Source: Cyclospora cayetanensis (Eukaryota > Apicomplexa > Conoidasida > Eucoccidiorida > Eimeriidae). Taken from it: a stretch of DNA of 64,000 bases. The stretch spans positions 248,001 to 312,000 of the forward strand of contig NW_020312700.1 of assembly GCF_002999335.1 (NCBI RefSeq), read 5' to 3'. The notes beneath the pieces were generated by a model. It saw nothing but the letters and a program-made list of their open reading frames with translations. It did not search any database and had not been told where the DNA came from. Numbering within the stretch: the stretch's first letter is position 1; every line of letters starts with the position of its first letter. Below are positions 60,502-64,000 of this stretch, one piece after another. A program made the translations under genes and the position numbers.

Positions 60502-62745
60502 ATGAGTGCAACAGAGCTGGCTTCTGAGGCTCCTCCATCTTTGAGGGGCCCTGTCTTCTTTGCTTTTCCCACTGAGTGCGCTACCACGGACTGCCCAAAG
60601 AGGCCCACCAGCTCCCAGCTGTTGCAGATGCTGGAACAGGAGGCGGAGACAGGAGACCTTTTAGGCGTTATATCTCCATCCGAATACAGAGAACCCAGCA
60701 GGAGCACCAGTACAAGCAGTGGGAGAGGCTCCCTCACCGCTGCCTCTGCCTCGCTGGGTACTCCCTTGGCTGAAGACAGGAGTGCCCGTCCTCCTGAACC
60801 AAATTTGTTTGCTTCTGTTTATAGAAGAAGCCCGAGCAATGATGCCTCTCCAAAAAGGCCTTCTTTGGGGATTCCGCACACCTCGGGGATGGCGGGGGGT
60901 GTCCGCCAGAAAGTTGCGCTCCTGGAGGGTCTGAGGGATATACTCCGCCCCCTCAGCAAACCAAAGGGCGAGACCCTGCAAAAAGGTGCGCTTTGGAGCT
61001 CTCTATCTCTCCACAAGCTCGAAGCCCGCTGCAAAGGCACCCTAAAGTCTGAATCCAATGGGCTTCTTGCAGCACGCTCGTATCTCCCAAAGGGGCATCC
61101 TCCTGCGAGGGGGGCCTTTAAGGGATGCACCACAGACACTCCACACGCAGATGCCCATAAGGGCTCAAAGCCAAGCACCTCGTATGTAACGGGGGCGGAA
61201 CAATTGCAGGAAACTGTCTCATCCATGGTGGGGCTGCTGAGGCCCCCCAAGAATACAGAACCTTCCAATGTGCGAGAAGCCCCAGCTAGTCATCTGCACA
61301 AGGCGTCTGCAGCTGAAACTGCAGAGCACCCAGAAGAGTTATCTATGGAATACGAGGAGGCCCGCACGCAAAGTTCAAGCAATCCGGAGGCGTTCTCAAA
61401 ACCTCAGAAAGCTCCCGGGAAGCGAGCTTCTCTCAAAAAAGAACTTGGATGCTCTTCCGAGAGTGGCTGCTCACAAACTGACAGTGCGCTTGCAGATCGC
61501 CACGCCCTTGCTGCAGCTCTTCAGCAGGCTCAGCAACGGCTGTTCTGGGCGCCCCATAAAGTTCTCAGAGGGAGTCAGGTTGTTGCCATGGTGCCCTCTC
61601 TGGGATCCGCAAGTTTCCCTTCGTCTTTGCATGGACAGCTGCCGAGGAAGCTTTCAGTCCAAACTGAATATAACGAGAAATATCGACGTTCTCTGTTGGC
61701 TCGCTCAGAGGATCTGGGGAAATCAGGAAGCTGCCCACAGCGAGGCCGCCTCTGCTGGACGCCTACCTCGCAGCTGTCCGGTGAGCGACCCCAATTCAAG
61801 CATAAGGAGTTTACCCCTCACCGCTTTTGCTCCAGAAGCTGCGAAGACACACGAGCGCTAACGGAGTTGCTCCCAGACGCGCCTTCCATGGACTTTAGAG
61901 CCTGGAGAAGGACCCCGCCAGCCGTGGATACACCTCGGATTTCCAGGGGGTGGGAAACCCGAGAAGCAATGGCGGTTCCCGAACGGCCCCTTGAGGCAAG
62001 GCGGCGGACGTGTCTGCATGCAGGGGAGCTCTTGTCTTCGGAAGCATCAGCGGAAATCGACTACAAACAGAGGCTGCTGCAGGAGCAGCAGCGTTTGCTG
62101 TTGCAGCACCACCAACATGTGCTGAACAGACAATTTCGCACCAATAACGTGCAGCGACAAAAGCAGACACATTTACACCGGGAGCACCGCGGCAGCAGCT
62201 TTAAAGCTCAAGATTTGTGGGCATATGCTGCTACATCACGCCACTGTCCAAAAATTGCCATTCCTTCGGTTTCGTGGGGCTCCCCGAAGCTGCAGCAACA
62301 CGTGGCAAGCGCCCTTGCGGCGCGGTCTAAAGAGTCCCCCCCGTACAGCCCTGCCCCCTGCTTTTCATCTACTGAGGCCTGCAGTTGCAGCACCTGGAGC
62401 AGCAGCAGCAGTCAGGTGCCTGGGTGCAGCAGCAGCAGTCAGGTGCCTGGGTGCAGCAGCAGCAGCGCTTACAGCGGTGTTGCAACTTCTGCTATCACGG
62501 AAAGGGATCGAGGCGTCCAGGCCCAGAGGGAGCTCTTGGAACAGCGACTGCAGCAACGCTACAGCATGCCACTTGGTGCTTCTGCAGCACTGAAGCAGCT
62601 GAAACAATGGTTTAAGCAGCGGAGTCAAACAGTCTCGGGTGCTGCATCCCATTCTCGGGAACCACAAACCGTGAGCGCAACTACTTTCACATGGATAGTT
62701 GATAGAAGCAGGCTGCAATCCAACAGGCTCTCTATTCATTATTAA
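60502..62745 (+). CDS. Orphan low-complexity protein, single exon
   Basis: I do not recognise this gene. A 747-residue ORF starts at ATG 60502, with an in-frame stop about 40 nt upstream. It is rich in Ser, Arg, Gln, Leu and Ala without transmembrane segments or known catalytic motifs, and looks largely disordered. Visible features are several Ser/Pro/Lys stretches (SPSNDASPKRPSLG), a Gln/Leu/His helix near 515-545 (QRLLQEQQRLLLQHHQHVL), a repeated SSSSQVPGC motif at about 635-655, and a C-terminal helical block with LKQLKQWFKQRS. A strong donor (ACC|GTGAGC at 62670/62671) could splice to the exon at 63168, changing the C terminus. The composition fits an apicomplexan cytoskeletal or regulatory scaffold, but no function is claimed. 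Confidence 0.6.
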   Translation: MSATELASEAPPSLRGPVFFAFPTECATTDCPKRPTSSQLLQMLEQEAETGDLLGVISPSEYREPSRSTSTSSGRGSLTAASASLGTPLAEDRSARPPEPNLFASVYRRSPSNDASPKRPSLGIPHTSGMAGGVRQKVALLEGLRDILRPLSKPKGETLQKGALWSSLSLHKLEARCKGTLKSESNGLLAARSYLPKGHPPARGAFKGCTTDTPHADAHKGSKPSTSYVTGAEQLQETVSSMVGLLRPPKNTEPSNVREAPASHLHKASAAETAEHPEELSMEYEEARTQSSSNPEAFSKPQKAPGKRASLKKELGCSSESGCSQTDSALADRHALAAALQQAQQRLFWAPHKVLRGSQVVAMVPSLGSASFPSSLHGQLPRKLSVQTEYNEKYRRSLLARSEDLGKSGSCPQRGRLCWTPTSQLSGERPQFKHKEFTPHRFCSRSCEDTRALTELLPDAPSMDFRAWRRTPPAVDTPRISRGWETREAMAVPERPLEARRRTCLHAGELLSSEASAEIDYKQRLLQEQQRLLLQHHQHVLNRQFRTNNVQRQKQTHLHREHRGSSFKAQDLWAYAATSRHCPKIAIPSVSWGSPKLQQHVASALAARSKESPPYSPAPCFSSTEACSCSTWSSSSSQVPGCSSSSQVPGCSSSSAYSGVATSAITERDRGVQAQRELLEQRLQQRYSMPLGASAALKQLKQWFKQRSQTVSGAASHSREPQTVSATTFTWIVDRSRLQSNRLSIHY
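62396..62466 (+). repeat. 27-bp tandem repeat encoding Ser-run plus QVPGC
   Basis: AGCAGCAGCAGTCAGGTGCC followed by TGGGTGC recurs twice, with a partial third copy. It mixes an AGC run with a fixed non-repeat part. Confidence 0.9.
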
Positions 62746-63167
62746 TTTTTTGTGGTCAAGTCGTGTTGATGCTTGGATGCAATGCCACAAGTCTAACGGT
62801 ATCACTCGCTAGCTCCGGGAAGTGTTCACCAAAGCCGGGTGAAAGCACGCCAGCGATCCAGATAAGAGTTATGTATGTGCAAAGGGTATCTGTTCTTCTT
62901 GCTGTTTATGCGTTGTGCGTTTTTTAAAGCCTTTGAGCGGCGGTGGAAACTGTTGCTCTTGCAACCCTCTCGGGCATCCATTCCTCGGAGATCTGGAGGC
63001 CCCTGTTAGGTGTAACGAGGGCTCTACCGGTAGGTCTGGGCTGTTATTTGAAAAGCTTTTGGAAATTAGCTGCCCGTTCTGTCTACGAAAGCAGACACAA
63101 CAAAGCTAAAGAAACTCAAAAGGAAATCTCACCAAAGAAGCTGGTTGTGTTTTCGGTCTTCCTGCAG
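62746..63167. other. Spacer or intron before the 63168 exon
   Basis: Contains short open frames without motifs and a pyrimidine-rich acceptor (TTTTCGGTCTTCCTGCAG) ending at 63167. It is either intergenic or an intron of the 60502 gene. Confidence 0.35.
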
Positions 63168-63697
63168 GATCTTGCAAACAAGAAGCACAGAAGCAGCAGG
63201 GTCAAGGTTCCGCCCCCCTCCAAGGGACGCGAAGGCCTCCCCCGCCCCGGTTGAACGCAGCCCTTTTAACAGACAGGCAAGAAGTGGTTGAGCAGCGGGA
63301 GCAACATCCGCGGCAAGCATCAGGAGTAATCGACGGGAGAGACACCATCAGGATACGCCATTCCAGCAACCTTGTTGACGTTTTTGCTGCGAGGCCCTCT
63401 TCAGCCGATGGACTTTGGAGCGAGCCCCTTGCGGCTACTGCTGTGACCACTGCTGCCGCTGGCTGTCCAGCTAGAGCACGGCAGCCATCCATACCACGGG
63501 TGCCGCTAGAGCCATTGGCTGCCACGCGTCCAGTGCAGCACCACTTAGATAGCACTGCAGCAGAAGGAGCAGCAGCCGTCCTTCAAACTATTTCGCCAAG
63601 AGCAAGAGCAGGGCCAGAAGGAGGTGCAGAGAAAACAGAGGCCTTCATGCGGCTCACATCTCCCTCCTACAGCAGGTACATTAGCACTCCCGTCTAG
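63168..63697 (+). CDS. Probable terminal exon of an unassigned gene
   Basis: I do not recognise the product. From the acceptor at 63167 a frame with a two-base start phase stays open for 176 codons to the stop at 63697. It is Gln/Ala/Pro/Arg-rich like other coding exons here (DRQEVVEQREQHPRQAS; VVTTAAAG-type Ala runs further on). A second frame from the same acceptor (DLANKKHRSSRVKVPPPSKG) stops at 63254. It may be the true 3' end of the 60502 gene or belong to another gene. Confidence 0.35.
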
Positions 63698-64000
63698 GGA
63701 TATCAAAGCGTCCTGAAACCCTTCTAGAGAAAACGCTGTGCAATCCCCCATGCACCCCTACCCATCGCAGGCCCCATCGGTACCCTTAGCATGGATTTAT
63801 CTGGTGTTATGTTCTTTTGGAGTCGACAAAGGACGCAGAACACTTGCATAGAAGTTTCTAGAAGCTGTGGAAGGATGCTGCCGTCTAGGCACCATTTTTT
63901 CAGGAAACCCCAACAAAAAGACAAAGGGGACAAGTAGACACATATCTAGAGTAACGTAGACAGTGTGCAGCAAGAAGCTAGATAGGAGCAAAGATTGAGG
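63698..64000. other. Window end, nothing supported
   Basis: Only short minus-strand ORFs with hydrophobic Leu/Ser composition and no recognisable motif. Confidence 0.5.

Noticed and set aside
1..64000. CRISPR arrays, insertion sequences, prophage or bacterial operons
   Set aside because: No spaced direct repeats, terminal inverted repeats with transposase, or polycistronic gene packing. Conserved genes are intron-split and eukaryotic.

Overview
The window looks like nuclear DNA of a coccidian apicomplexan, most likely Eimeria or a close relative. The evidence is many short phase-consistent GT-AG introns, (CAG)n tracts read through as Gln, Ala or Ser runs inside conserved proteins, and alternation between CAG-rich gene-dense stretches and a CAG-free, AT-richer, gene-poor stretch. 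No bacterial operon, CRISPR array, tRNA, rRNA or intact transposon was found. Gene models were built by reading exons, checking splice phases and comparing them with remembered protein families; no search was run.

Layout. 0.2-10.1 kb (+): RRP12, a HEAT-repeat pre-ribosome export and processing factor, 19 exons. 11.8-18.0 kb (+): a secreted-type M1 aminopeptidase, 14 exons, in which three catalytic positions are substituted while all three zinc ligands remain. 18.4-21.6 kb (+): scattered remnants of an alpha/beta hydrolase. 25.2-28.1 kb (+): a single-exon, 963-residue lysophospholipase-like alpha/beta hydrolase whose nucleophile serine is glycine. 28.1-31.7 kb: no gene seen. 31.7-34.4 kb (-): a Herp-like membrane protein, 5 exons. 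36.2-43.5 kb (-): long-form tRNase Z (ELAC2 type). 44.2-45.5 kb (+): a YVH1/DUSP12 zinc-binding domain with no phosphatase domain found. 45.8-46.9 kb (+): a weak small-gene candidate. 48.5-49.6 kb (+): an unidentified membrane protein. 51.4-58.8 kb (+): a very large IPI1/TEX10-like Rix1-complex protein. 60.5-62.7 kb (+): an orphan low-complexity ORF. 63.2-63.7 kb (+): a probable terminal exon.

Functional theme. RRP12, IPI1 and YVH1 act in ribosome assembly, and tRNase Z matures tRNA 3' ends. This is probably co-location rather than an operon. The most unusual part is 11.7-28.1 kb, where a predicted dead M1 peptidase and a predicted dead lipase-fold protein lie together, with a decayed hydrolase copy between them, in the segment without CAG repeats.
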